A stretch of DNA of 26,402 nucleotides, taken from assembly GCA_001586965.3 (NCBI GenBank), contig LUCW03000275.1:150001-176402 (forward strand). Reading direction: 5' to 3'. Position numbers and translations under genes: made by a program. Below, piece after piece: positions 1 to 7,514 of the stretch. Source of the stretch: Sphaeroforma sirkka (Eukaryota > Opisthokonta > Ichthyosporea > Ichthyophonida). Numbering within the stretch: position 1 is the first letter of the stretch; the number at the start of each line of letters is the position of its first letter. The notes below the pieces were generated by a model, which was not told the DNA's origin, searched no databases, and was given only the letters and a program-made list of their open reading frames with translations.

Positions 1-1509
1 AACGGGTACTAAAACGCCCACCATTACCTGCCAACCGGCTAATGATAGCCCTAGCAAAGCCAATGGAATGAGGAAGAAGGCAACGACAATATAGAAAATG
101 GCAAACCATCTGTGAATAGCAGTGATATTTCCCATACCGCGAGCCATCGCCAGGGGGATTCTTCGCATAAAAGGGATAGGGTACCAAATGATGATGCCGA
201 AAACGTTGAAGTAGACGTGTGTAAAAGCCAGAATGAGTCCTGCTGTGACATCTGGAGACGACAGAGCTGACAGCATCCCAGTGATTGTTGTACCAACATT
301 GGCTCCAAGTGTGACGGGGAACATTTTCTCCAGCTTCAAAGCACCTAGTCCCACCAGGGGTGTTAGTGTTGAAGTGGTAATAGACGAAGACTGGACAAGC
401 ACCGTGAGAACAGCACCCACGAGAATAAGTACGTAGCCAGACAATACGTCCCATCTACCGGGGAATGAGAGATTGATAGCCTTGAACAGCACTTTAGACA
501 GAGGACCGTTGAAGATGGATTGTAGTACCTTTACGAGTACATACAGACAAACCATCATTTGGACTAGGGCCCAAATCAACAGTGTGGAGCCAACCGCCAC
601 ATCTGACCAGCTATTCTCTTGAGGGCAATACACAAACCATGTGGAATCGTCCGGGCAGTATTTCCATGACACCATAGATTCACCTGCGAGTGCGTCTACT
701 TCCGCGTCAGTTTCTGCTGCGGCGATACTTTCAATTAGATCCTTGTTCACACGAATAATTCGGTTGGAGACCGGTTTGGTGATCGTTTTAAGGAAATTCA
801 GATCATCAGCTCCTTCGATAGTTCCCATTGACTCAACGGTGGCATGTGAGATTTTCTCAAGCACTTGAGTGGCAGCCTCCAGGGGCAGCATGATCAATAC
901 TGATAAGAAATTAAACATATCATGGACAGTGGCACCAGCAAAAGCGCGTCTAAATTGATTCACATCACCAATCTGACCCATAGAGACGATTGTATTTGTA
1001 ACAGATGTGCCGATGTTGCATCCCATGATCATGTAAACAGCCTGGTCAATCTGCAACAAACCAGATGCTGTCATAGAAATGATGATACTGGTCGAAGTAC
1101 TGGAACTCTGCACGAGCACGGTGGTCAAGATACCGACTACAAGGCCGGCGATGGGATTATTGAATATGTCTGATTGACGGAAAACCATACCAGCGTGTGT
1201 ACCACCTAGAACTTGAAAGGCGGATCCAAGTAGATCCAGAGAGATGATGAATACATACAGAGCGAATAGCACGACAAGCAGTTTCGTGAACATGTAAAAT
1301 GACGTCCAAACTTTCTGTTTGCCATTCATGTCTCCCAATTTCATGCCCGTATCAACGAAAACATGATTCCACATATCCTCAGACACAACTTTCGGCAAGT
1401 CAGCATTATCCTTCAGCCGGTCTGCACTGCCGACATCAACGGTATCGGCGGTGGCTACTGCAATGCTTACCTCTCCGTCCTTTTTCTCATCTAGGCCGAT
1501 TCCGATCAT
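1..1509 (-). CDS. SLC34: SLC34-type sodium/phosphate cotransporter (3' end outside window)
   Basis: The frame is open without an intron for 503 codons from ATG 1509 to the left edge, so the C-terminus lies outside. SLC34 proteins import inorganic phosphate with sodium across the plasma membrane. Seen: a soluble N-terminus of about 70 residues, then hydrophobic segments, with the two inverted-repeat signatures of the family: QSSSTSTS at residues 134-141 followed by GCNIGTSVTNT at 163-173, and QSSSITTS at 373-380 followed by GANVGTTIT at 402-410. Between them is a loop (about 220-300) with cysteines at 285 and 295, where the family has an extracellular disulphide loop. Family members are usually 600-700 residues, so about 100-200 are missing. 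The start is the first ATG downstream of a TATA box. Substrate is inferred from the family; the family call is firm. Confidence 0.93.
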   Translation of the reverse strand, partial: MIGIGLDEKKDGEVSIAVATADTVDVGSADRLKDNADLPKVVSEDMWNHVFVDTGMKLGDMNGKQKVWTSFYMFTKLLVVLFALYVFIISLDLLGSAFQVLGGTHAGMVFRQSDIFNNPIAGLVVGILTTVLVQSSSTSTSIIISMTASGLLQIDQAVYMIMGCNIGTSVTNTIVSMGQIGDVNQFRRAFAGATVHDMFNFLSVLIMLPLEAATQVLEKISHATVESMGTIEGADDLNFLKTITKPVSNRIIRVNKDLIESIAAAETDAEVDALAGESMVSWKYCPDDSTWFVYCPQENSWSDVAVGSTLLIWALVQMMVCLYVLVKVLQSIFNGPLSKVLFKAINLSFPGRWDVLSGYVLILVGAVLTVLVQSSSITTSTLTPLVGLGALKLEKMFPVTLGANVGTTITGMLSALSSPDVTAGLILAFTHVYFNVFGIIIWYPIPFMRRIPLAMARGMGNITAIHRWFAIFYIVVAFFLIPLALLGLSLAGWQVMVGVLVPV

Positions 1510-1580
1510 TTTGCTACAGTTTGTGTTCTAATTGGCAAGCGTTTACGATTATATGACAATAGTCCTGCTTATCGAAGCGC

Positions 1581-1587
1581 TTTTATA
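1581..1587 (-). promoter_or_regulatory. TATA box of the phosphate transporter gene
   Basis: TATAAAA on the minus strand lies 72 bases before the transporter ATG. This would place transcription start near 1550 and give a 5' leader of about 40-50 bases. It is a motif match only. Confidence 0.5.
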
Positions 1588-2557
1588 GGAAAATGATCTT
1601 TTAAATACCTGTGTGATTTCCCGTCTTTCACACACCAGTGACACCACAAGGAGAAGGAAAGGATTTCTTTTTAAAAATAAATATATAGAGAGGCATAGCG
1701 TAGTATCACCACAGTCCACAAAAGTGGAGAAGAAACCCATACTGCATAAATACATAATTACAGACACAGAGACGCCAACGGCCAAACCGTTCAAGAGGCG
1801 AACAATTCTTAAGCTGCCTACCTCGAGAGTCGTGAGTCCTCAACCCTCACACACTATTTCTTTAAATGCACTCCAGACTACAGTATGTTGTAAATTGTAA
1901 ATTGTATAGTGACAGAAGAGTTTTATGAGACGGCAAATAGGAATTCAACACGGTAATCACGAGAATCAACGGTTGTGTTTTATACAATAAAAATAGCGAA
2001 TGTCGAAACTCGAAAGTCTCTCAACTCTCATCTCTCCCTCTAATAACAACTTCATCTTCATGTCGAGAGGATATTTATTTATGCCCCCCTAGTGGGCTGT
2101 GTGGCTGTGGCTGTGGGCCGTTGGCCTTTCTTTTTTTTTTTTTTTAATAGAGTAGGCAGTCAGTTGTCAGACAGCCAGTCAGTCAGATCATTTTGGTTTG
2201 GTTCTATTTTATTTTTATTTTATTTTTTGTATTTACAAAACCCAAAAAAACTGAATATACATCCCAGTGCTCAAAAAATGGCTCAGATTTTTTGGGGAGG
2301 GGGATTTTGGGAATGTGACGAGTCGTCACATTTCACTACGAATTTTTTAGCCCTAATATTGCCCCCCACGAACGGTTTGTTTTGGCCTGTAGCTATTTTT
2401 CGGAATCAAAAGACCGGAAAATCTGCGTGAAAACGAGCCACGAAACACATTGATCGGACAATCGACACCGAAATAGTAGATGTATGAAGTTGTACTTTCT
2501 ATAGTAAGCATGTACATAAACACACAATTGTGCTAGCATACTGATTGCAAAGCCAGT
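1588..2557. other. Gene-free stretch upstream of the transporter
   Basis: No frame here resembles a known protein. The stretch holds A/T-rich low-complexity DNA, a T-run near 2130-2145, the first 21-bp palindrome at 2312-2332, and several GAGTC/GACTC words. It should contain the transporter's upstream control region. Confidence 0.5.
2312..2332. promoter_or_regulatory. 21-bp palindrome, copy 1
   Basis: A perfect inverted repeat: arm AATGTGACG, 3-base spacer AGT, arm CGTCACATT. Each arm contains TGACG, the half-site bound by many bZIP factors, but with a spacing unlike the usual TGACGTCA. Two further copies lie at 3593-3613 and 3702-3722. All three are followed by TCA. Confidence 0.5.
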
Positions 2558-3304
2558 ATGGTACGCAACGTTTTGGGCTTAGCACACCCTCAGCGAGAGG
2601 CTGATAACCGCCCGCAGCATACACGGGATGTACATGTTGATAGTTATAGTGAAAGTCAGTCACTAGATGCATGCAATTCACTAGGTGCACGCAATGGATT
2701 TAAGTCATTTCAAGCATCTCACCACAACGATACATATGTACAACAACAATACAACTATCAGTCAACAGATGTATATTCTGCACCATACAATAGTCAACAC
2801 TCATACATGCTTATGAATATCGACAATTCGCTTTAAGCATTCAACAATTCACAAGCATTCGACAATGCACAAGCATTCAGCAATCCACAAACATTCAACA
2901 ATTCACAAGCATTCAACAATCCACAAGCATTCAACAATGCACAAGCATTCGACAATTCACAAGCATTCAACAATGCACAAGCATTCAACAATGCACAAGC
3001 ATTCGACAATTCACAAGCATTCAACAATGTACAAGCATTCCACAATTCACAAGCCATCAACAATTCACAAGTATTCAACAATCCACAAGCATTCAACAAT
3101 CCACAAGCATTCAACAATCCACAAGCATTCAACAATCCACAAGCATTCAACAATTCACAAGCATTCAATGACATGTCACATTCAAGGGAAGACCTTGAGA
3201 TCATGCCTGCAAACTATATCACCAATAGATGGGATACACCTGATAAGTTCACTCTACGGGGTGGGGTGGGGCCCCGTAGTAGGCAAGTAGTAGGATACAT
3301 GTGA
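2558..3304 (+). CDS. N/Q-rich hexapeptide-repeat protein, frame interrupted by one TAA
   Basis: I do not recognise the family. One frame runs from ATG 2558 to TGA 3302-3304 with a single TAA at 2834-2836. Residues 1-92 are polar and rich in S, Q, Y and H, and already show a six-residue rhythm (SLDACN SLGARN). After the TAA come 18 hexapeptide units of the type AFNNSQ/AFNNPQ/AFNNAQ, then a non-repetitive tail of about 44 residues including NRWDTPDKFTLRGG. The TAA stands where the pattern (NNSQ-AF) predicts CAA, so it looks like one C-to-T change, an allele, a base-call error or a read-through stop. An in-frame TAG at 2534 precedes the ATG. GTGAGT at 3301-3306 could be a splice donor, so the TGA might be intronic. 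AATAAA follows 55 bases after the TGA. A real gene or recent pseudogene; function unknown. Confidence 0.45.
2837..3172 (+). repeat. 18-bp minisatellite, 18 units plus a partial one
   Basis: Tandem units of the form GCATTCAACAATTCACAA, each exactly 18 bp, so the reading frame is kept throughout. Units differ mostly at the codon for N/D/S/H and the codon for S/P/A/V. Nearly all differences are at codon positions 1 and 2. The last, partial unit starts at 3161. Confidence 0.9.
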
Positions 3305-3358
3305 GTAAACAGTGTTAATATAAAAACCTTGAACCCAAATCATACTAGCCGTTTTTAA

Positions 3359-3364
3359 AATAAA
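3359..3364 (+). terminator. Poly(A) signal after the hexapeptide-repeat gene
   Basis: AATAAA, 55 bases after the TGA at 3302-3304. It fits a terminal exon, but the region is A/T-rich so a chance match is possible. Confidence 0.3.
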
Positions 3365-3592
3365 ATTTTATAGAATGAAATATCGAGAAAAAGGCCGTCT
3401 GCACTTCTGAAATATTGTTGAAAGTCCAAGTCTGGTTTTGGATCTGTTTTTAAAAAACAGTTTCCATCCTGATAATTTACCTTGTGAATCCAAATTATAA
3501 AATTTATTCCTGAAAAAAAAAACTAAACAATTCATGCAGTCCTATTTAACTTTTGATGCGTAAGCAAACTAATAAAAATCGGGATTTATGAG

Positions 3593-3613
3593 AATGTAAC
3601 GGGTCGTCACATT
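3593..3613. promoter_or_regulatory. 21-bp palindrome, copy 2
   Basis: Arm AATGTAACG, spacer GGT, arm CGTCACATT, with one mismatch between the arms. It is followed by TCATTTT, as in copy 3. Confidence 0.5.
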
Positions 3614-3701
3614 TCATTTTATTTTTTTTTCTTTGTACTAGTTCTCGTACAAACTATTTTTGGAAAACAATCCTTACCGGGTGCAATTTGGCAAGATCAA
3701 A

Positions 3702-3722
3702 AATGTGACGACACGTCACATT
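3702..3722. promoter_or_regulatory. 21-bp palindrome, copy 3
   Basis: A perfect inverted repeat: arm AATGTGACG, spacer ACA, arm CGTCACATT, followed by TCATTTT. The spacer differs in all three copies while the arms are kept. Confidence 0.5.
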
Positions 3723-4555
3723 TCATTTTGGCACTGGTGCTATTTTGTTTTTTTGTTTTTTTTAAATCAGTACTTCTATCTGACCATAAATAGCGGCATA
3801 GCCTATGTCTAATTTATTTTTTTCAACAACAAAAAACAAACAATCTGACTCGAGTAGAAGATTTGTTTTTATTTTAAAGTGTCTACATCAGTTTTCTTTT
3901 TGTTTCTTTTGTCCAATACATATGTATTTTATCTATTATATTTTAAAAAACCATTTTTTTAGTAGGCTATGAATATGCACAGAACTAAATACAGACTACA
4001 TTTGCATACAGAGAACACGATAGTCGATATGATACCAGTGGTAGCGGGGAGGATGCCGTATGTACATACTAAGGTAGACATATGTTTGTATTGAAATCTA
4101 TAAAATGAGTAAAACATTGCACATGAACAATGATGCACATTTGCAGCCGCTCCGAAGTCCGAAAAGATATGCAATTTTGCACCCATTTGCTCCCCAAAGA
4201 ATCATGTATGAAACAACAGATTGGAGAAGATAAGAAGAAACATGGCACACGCGAGAGAGGGTCTTGCCATCATGGGTATTTTCCCTTTTTGGTTGTTCTT
4301 CTCTGTTATTTTTTAGTAAAAGAATCAAATTTTGACCACTTGAACTTTGAAGGACATAAATAAATAGCAGATTTAATATCACTTAGCTATGTATCGTTTT
4401 TTGTTTTTTTACCAGAAATAGTATCCCTATACATATACATATCAACAAGAGTTGTTTTTTTAAAATCCCATACCTGCTCCTTTCTATATAAGTAAAACTA
4501 CAAATAATTTTATACCTTTTTCCGCACCAACTCAAATCTTCAATTGATGTACAGA

Positions 4556-5480
4556 ATTATTGATAGAGCGTGTGACCAATATCGAATTCCATTGGTGAGG
4601 GGACCACTGGACCAGTCAGAGGGGACCTGAGGCCCAGACTCCCAGACTCCAATGGGTTCCCAAAGTCTCTACTACTAGTGGACACTGGACAGTGGTCTGT
4701 GGGACTCCAGACTCCCAGAATCTGAGAATTATCCTGTGAGTGTGTGGGACTGTCACTGTGGGGCTGTGGTCTGCCTGTGGAGTTAAATTCCTCTCGCATT
4801 TCTGGTCTACTATGAGAGTCTATAGACTCGAGTCTATGAGTGTATAACTGTTGTGATCTTGTCTCTCATCCCATCACAGTGATCACACACATGTGTGTAT
4901 CTACTATTTACATGCGCCGTCAGGAGTCAGCCTCTCAGCCTCAAGACTCAGGAGAACAGAAACCCAACACTCACTCCAACTCCCCACACAAGCCTGGTTG
5001 CCAGTTTGCCACACAGGTTGTCACCTCACTGACACTCACTGTCTCGTAAATCTTTTTTTTTCTAAATAGTAATTCACGCACACGCAGGGGAGGGAACCCG
5101 CAGGACTGGTTGAACACTAATAACGTAGTTTTCTGTTTTCCAAAAAATAACCACTAAAAATTTATAAAATCACTAAAAATTTGTATAAGTCGTGATGTAA
5201 TTAAATAAAACACGGCTGAGGCGCCGCAGGGACTGAAAGCGTTCTTTCAAAGAGAATAGTTATTAGCCTGTGAATACATATAGTCATATATCCACACAGG
5301 GTGAGTCTGTGAGAGTGTGAGGTCGTGGGCTGAGGATGAGATTTCTTGAGCGAACCATCGCCCCTTCCCCCCCATTCTCCCTCACTTTCACTCAAAGTCA
5401 ACAGTCAACACACACACAAATACGTACTTTTGCTCAGTCACTGAGTCACACACGCTCACACATAAACACACTCGCCCACC
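4556..5480. other. GACTC/GAGTC-rich gene-free stretch
   Basis: Dense in the words GACTC, GAGTC and CTCAG. It includes a perfect 16-bp palindrome at 4822-4837 (ATAGACTC followed by its complement). No frame looks like a conserved protein. Frames on the minus strand around 4557-4799 are serine- and proline-rich, as expected from simple repeats. Confidence 0.45.
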
Positions 5481-5532
5481 GGGGAGGGGGGGAAGGGGGG
5501 AGGAGGGGAAAGCCCCCCCCCCCCCGCCCGCC
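5481..5532. repeat. G-run block followed by C-run block
   Basis: Bases 5481-5508 are almost all G, with at least four runs of G separated by single or double A, so they fit a G-quadruplex pattern. From 5513 a run of 13 C follows, then GCCCGCC. The two halves could also pair as a hairpin. A TATA box starts six bases downstream. Confidence 0.7.
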
Positions 5533-5537
5533 TTTTT

Positions 5538-5780
5538 TATATAAAACAACATCTCTTTTCAGCCGCCACTACTTTAGGGGCCTACAAAATGGAAAAGCGT
5601 TCCGGACAGATTTCAAGTTCAATAAAAGAAATAGGGACTCTACATACAGCTACGCTTTCGGTGATAAATATGATTGTGGGGTCAAGCGGCGGCTCAGCTC
5701 TCAGGCCTCAGGGCCAGGACTCAGGAGTCCAGGACTCAGGCCACATCAGGGGGGCCCGAGGGTTTGTTTGTATTCATTGA
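5538..5780 (+). other. Candidate TATA box and short frame
   Basis: TATATAAAA at 5538 is followed 51 bases later by ATG 5589 and a 63-codon frame ending at 5780. The N-terminal half (MEKRSGQISSSIKEIGTLH) looks protein-like; the C-terminal half is encoded by the GACTC repeats. It could be a first exon with a donor inside, or chance. No homology is recognised. Confidence 0.15.
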
Positions 5781-6195
5781 CATGCGCCGTGCTGTGTTAA
5801 TATTTTGGGGGGAAATTCAGAATGCTACAGCTAGCTTTTTTTTTTTTTTTTTAACCACAAACTCTTACCGGGTCACACTGTACATAACTTTAGACTCTAC
5901 TCTCTACTCTTGTCCCTACTGCTCTAGAAAGTAGAGTAGAGAGAAGACACTAATGAGTGACTATGTAATCTAAGTCAGTAAGTCTAAACTCTAAAGTCTA
6001 CCTTCATCTCCGCCCAATTGGGCTACAAATATACTAATATAGCTTATGTGAGCTACATATTTATATATGCGACTTTCGAAGTTTCGATTATGCAGTGCGC
6101 TAAATGATAAATATAGTGCAATCAAACAAATTTTGTATAGGAAACCACTTCTACAAGTGGAAACCCCTTGTTTTATTACACAGTCTAATATACGA
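5781..6195. other. Gene-free stretch with simple repeats
   Basis: Contains a T-run near 5837-5852, CTCTACTCTC-type runs near 5890-5945 that are partly inverted copies of one another, and a small stem-loop CCACTT-CTAC-AAGTGG near 6145. No coding signal. Confidence 0.45.
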
Positions 6196-6197
6196 AA

Positions 6198-6451
6198 TGT
6201 TGACTCTCATCTACTGTCCTTTCCTCATACATCGTTGTAGACTGTCAATTATAAGAGCTTAGAAGGAGTGCTTTATTGTGGTACCTGCTCAACTCATTTA
6301 TAATACTAGAATTATTTATGTCATGACTAATTCATGATAAGGAAAATATCTTATTAAGGAAAACTCCATTTACATTTTATGTTGTAGTTTATGTTGTCTA
6401 ATACAAACTTTGTATGGTTTTACTACGCTTATATTGGACCTTCATTCTTCA
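6198..6451 (+). mobile_element. Possible copia-type LTR with primer site
   Basis: The stretch begins TGTTGAC and ends CTTCA, as many copia LTRs do. One base later comes TGGTGACCCGG (6453-6463). That 11-mer is the complement of a tRNA 3' end made of 7 acceptor bases, a discriminator base and CCA. No second copy of the LTR was found in the window, so the call rests on the ends and the primer-site match alone. It may be the left remnant of the copia fossil whose integrase/RT part appears after 17672. Confidence 0.25.
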
Positions 6452-6463
6452 TTGGTGACCCGG

Positions 6464-6695
6464 TAATAATCTTTGTGTATTTATACCATTTCTATTATCT
6501 CACCATCTAAAGATAATAATCACTTGCACTCCTCAAGTGCATTGATTGCAGTATTAGAGGTTAGTAACTTTTTAAGTGTTCACCATCACATAAACTTATG
6601 TATGCTTCCAACCACTTATACTGCTTACTTCTATCCTTCAATTCAAATACGGGTGCATGCATCTCTTACATTCCTGTGCACCAATAACATGTTTA
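6464..6695. other. Unassigned stretch before the gypsy LTRs
   Basis: If the preceding call is right, this would be copia leader. A short frame (6473-6700) shows no resemblance to gag. Confidence 0.3.
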
Positions 6696-6840
6696 TGTAG
6701 AAATACGTTCTCCGGTCAATCTAAAATATCAAGATCAAATGAGATAACATATTGGTTTTTAATTGCATTTATAGTAATTTAATACAAATTCTTTTTTTTA
6801 ATATTTCCAAAGCGTTCTAAATTCACTTTGGTGGCTCCAA
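6696..6840 (+). mobile_element. Partial Ty3/gypsy LTR, older subtype
   Basis: Starts TGTAGAAATACG and continues for 145 bp through CTAAATTCACTTTGGTGG to CTCCAA, homologous to the first 145 bp of the LTR that follows at once at 6841. Its variants (for example AAATGAGATAACATATTGG) match the LTR of copy 3 rather than that of copies 1 and 2, so it belongs to the older subtype. The younger element abuts it, as in a nested insertion. Confidence 0.8.
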
Positions 6841-7350
6841 TGTAGAAATACGGCCTCCGGTCAGTCTAAAATATCAAGATCAATTGAGATAATACATTGG
6901 TTTTTATTTGTATTTTAAATACTTTAGTACAAGCTCTTTTTCCAATATTTCCAAAGTGTTCTAAATTCACTTTGATGGCTCCAATAGCCTGAGTATTTGG
7001 TATGACTCATCTACTTGGACCTATTTGAGACATTAGTAGATGTAGGATATTATAAACTAAATTTTATAATCTCCGAACTACTACTTATTGATTTTGGTCC
7101 TCCCGCCAATCTCCAAAATCCAATAAGTCTTTTTCTTTTTATAACTTTTCTTCAGATGGAACTTTATTTATATCAGCTAATGTATTAACGTGACTTACGT
7201 TATTATGTCTATTTACAAATTAGGCAAGTGGTCATGAACATTTAGTACTTCTAGTGAAAATTATTCAATAAAGAACAGCTAGAGGTACGCCCTGTGTGAT
7301 CGAGGATATTTAGGCTCTTAACAAGAGGCAGTCCCGATCATTCTTACACA
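6841..7350 (+). repeat. 5' LTR of copy 1 (right boundary estimated)
   Basis: Begins TGTAGAAATACGG. A poly(A) signal AATAAA lies at 7267-7272. A short stem-loop CTCTT-AAC-AAGAG at 7315-7327 is kept in copy 3 with a changed loop. The right end is placed at TTCTTACACA because copy 3 has the matching TTCTTATACA. Without a 3' LTR the boundary is not proven, and no TGG primer site follows it. Confidence 0.6.
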
Positions 7351-7514
7351 AGCTACCACTGCTAAATCCTAACTGACTAAATTGTATTTTAGTTTAATAT
7401 AGTTTGAAACCTAGTAATTTCCATCGAAGTTTACATATTTTTCAGTTATTTAGTAGTTACAGTAGTGTACTGCTTCTAGACTGTCTGACATCGATTTACT
7501 ATCCAGCAAATACT

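Larger units (their letters stand above)
3305..4555. other. A/T-rich gene-free stretch with two palindromes
   Basis: No credible gene. The stretch is rich in A- and T-runs. It contains palindrome copies 2 and 3 about 110 bp apart. Short frames near 3959-4382 occur on both strands and match nothing I know. Confidence 0.5.

Noticed and set aside
1613-1900. Overlapping frames on both strands upstream of the transporter
   Set aside because: Neither shows family motifs, and the minus-strand frame covers the likely promoter of the transporter.
2834-2836. TAA reassigned to glutamine
   Set aside because: The transporter (503 codons) and the NAD(P)-binding exon (113 codons) have no in-frame TAA or TAG and use CAA/CAG for glutamine, so one TAA in a repeat gene is better explained as a mutation, allele or error.
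2837-3172. Regular short repeats that could suggest a CRISPR array
   Set aside because: Units are directly tandem with no spacers, keep an 18-bp coding period, and the window is eukaryotic.
4557-4799. 80-codon minus-strand frame rich in S and P
   Set aside because: It is the translation of GACTC/CTCCAGACTCCC simple repeats, with no conserved motif.
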